From positions 1 through 6,777 of the forward strand of contig JAKAGC010000216.1 in assembly GCA_021817755.1 (NCBI GenBank): 6,777 nucleotides of DNA, read 5' to 3'. This DNA is from Acidobacteriota bacterium. GTDB lineage: Bacteria > Acidobacteriota > Aminicenantia > UBA2199. Shown here in pieces: positions 5,896 to 6,777 of the stretch (positions are counted from its first letter, which is position 1; every line of letters starts with the position of its first letter). Both the position numbers and the translations under genes were made by a program. The notes below the pieces were generated by a model. It saw only the letters and a program-made list of their open reading frames with translations. It had not been told where the DNA came from and did not search any database.

Positions 5896-6777
5896 ATGAA
5901 TAAAATAGCTACTGTTGCGTTAAGTGGTGGAAAAGATTCTACAGCCGCGGTTCTCCTTTTAAAAGAAAAGGGATATGAAGTTCGAGCTGTTACAATGTTG
6001 ATGGGAATCGAGGGTGAAGAAGAAAGACTGGAAAAAATTCATATACTTGTGGATAAACTTGAAGTACAGTTATATATTGCAGATTTAAGAGCTATATTTC
6101 AGAAAGAGATAGCGGAGTATTTCAGTGGTTCCTATGCTGCGGGTTTTACCCCGAATCCTTGTGTGAAATGTAACCGGATCATCAAATTCGATCTTCTAAT
6201 GCAAAAAGCACTGGATTTGACGGGAGGAGAAATTTATGCAACGGGTCATTATGCAGATCTGGTGGATATGGATGGGAAACGATTTCTAACTGAACCTGCA
6301 GATAGGATGAAATCCCAGATATATTTCCTTTGTATGGTGGAACCAGAAAAATTTAAAAATGTAGTGTTCCCAATCTCTCATTTGACAGTAGATGAAGTAC
6401 GAAAAAAAGTGGCGGGATATCCGCTTGCAAATATTAAAGAAAGCCAGGACGTTTGTTTTCTCCAGGATAAAAAATTAATAGACTATTTAAAGAAACATCT
6501 TCAAGAAGAGTATTTTCAACCGGGAAATTTCCTGGATGTGGAAGGAAATGTTATCGGGCGACATAAAGGAGGGGTGTATTTCACAATAGGACAGAGAAGA
6601 GGAACTGGGTTTTCTTCGGATCGAAAGTTATATGTTATAAATAAAGATATGAAATCACATACGGTAACCTTGGGAGACGAAAAATATCTTTATTCGGATA
6701 CATTAACAGTAGTTAATCCGGTTTATTGGAAAGAAATTAATATTGGTGAACGATATAAAGTAAAAATCAGGTATCTA
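5896..6777 (+). CDS. mnmA: Divergent MnmA-type tRNA 2-thiouridylase, C-terminus beyond the right edge
   Basis: An ATP-dependent tRNA thiolase of the MnmA/TRMU family, which converts uridine-34 of Lys, Glu and Gln tRNAs to 2-thiouridine using persulfide sulfur. The window holds 294 residues of a protein usually about 350-370 long. Seen: PP-loop ALSGGKDST (8-16), TPNPCVKCNR (85-94), YATGHYAD (114-121), SQIYFL (140-145), ESQDVCFLQ (182-190), then the central domain GRHKGGVYFTIGQRRGTGF (221-239) and the start of the C-terminal beta barrel. Cys92 and Cys187 match the catalytic pair Cys102/Cys199 of E. coli MnmA; Cys89 is a third cysteine near the site. Odd points: the PP-loop has Lys13 where MnmA normally has Val/Ile, the segment after it (35-55) is roughly ten residues short, and the usual DQSYFL reads SQIYFL. 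No Shine-Dalgarno is evident, but the PP-loop distance supports the ATG at 5896. It could be an MnmA paralogue rather than the canonical enzyme. Confidence 0.85.
   Translation, partial: MNKIATVALSGGKDSTAAVLLLKEKGYEVRAVTMLMGIEGEEERLEKIHILVDKLEVQLYIADLRAIFQKEIAEYFSGSYAAGFTPNPCVKCNRIIKFDLLMQKALDLTGGEIYATGHYADLVDMDGKRFLTEPADRMKSQIYFLCMVEPEKFKNVVFPISHLTVDEVRKKVAGYPLANIKESQDVCFLQDKKLIDYLKKHLQEEYFQPGNFLDVEGNVIGRHKGGVYFTIGQRRGTGFSSDRKLYVINKDMKSHTVTLGDEKYLYSDTLTVVNPVYWKEINIGERYKVKIRYL

Overview
The window is a compact, moderately AT-rich bacterial segment, probably chromosomal. It holds six protein genes in two divergent groups and no recognisable RNA genes, mobile elements or CRISPR arrays. The phylum is uncertain. 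The phosphoglycerate dehydrogenase belongs to a subtype I associate with Bacteroidetes-like bacteria and some protists. The secreted multidomain C45/M1-like protein resembles proteins from poorly cultivated anaerobes of the FCB group (Cloacimonadota-like). This placement is an inference from family resemblance and has not been tested.

Leftward (minus-strand) genes, in order of transcription: (1) a 308-aa phosphoglycerate dehydrogenase (4808-3882) for serine synthesis, of the short ACT-less type with lysine at the usual catalytic-histidine position. It is followed by a clear intrinsic terminator (3803-3833). (2) A 1068-aa secreted protein (3697-491) with a signal peptide, a carbohydrate-binding-like jelly roll, a C45-type N-terminal-nucleophile hydrolase (Cys351), a peptidase-M1-like segment whose zinc site is lost, and a C-terminal alpha/beta region. 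(3) deoC (469 to beyond the left edge), deoxyribose-phosphate aldolase, 21 bp behind the large gene and probably co-transcribed with it.

Rightward (plus-strand) genes: (4) an unassigned 115-aa protein (4968-5315) with faint resemblance to the JAB/MPN fold but without its metal ligands. (5) An AMMECR1-family protein (5312-5875) overlapping it by 4 bp. (6) A divergent MnmA-type tRNA 2-thiouridylase (5896 to beyond the right edge), 20 bp further on. These three look like one operon. The 159-bp divergent intergenic region (4809-4967) carries two perfect AT-rich palindromes that could be operators.

The most unusual item is the C45 hydrolase joined to a dead M1 peptidase half-domain. It keeps the exact 25-residue spacing of the M1 zinc signature, with every ligand replaced. 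The 115-aa gene coupled to AMMECR1, and the MnmA with a lysine in its PP-loop and a shortened segment after it, are also worth a second look. No stretch over 300 bp lacks a gene.
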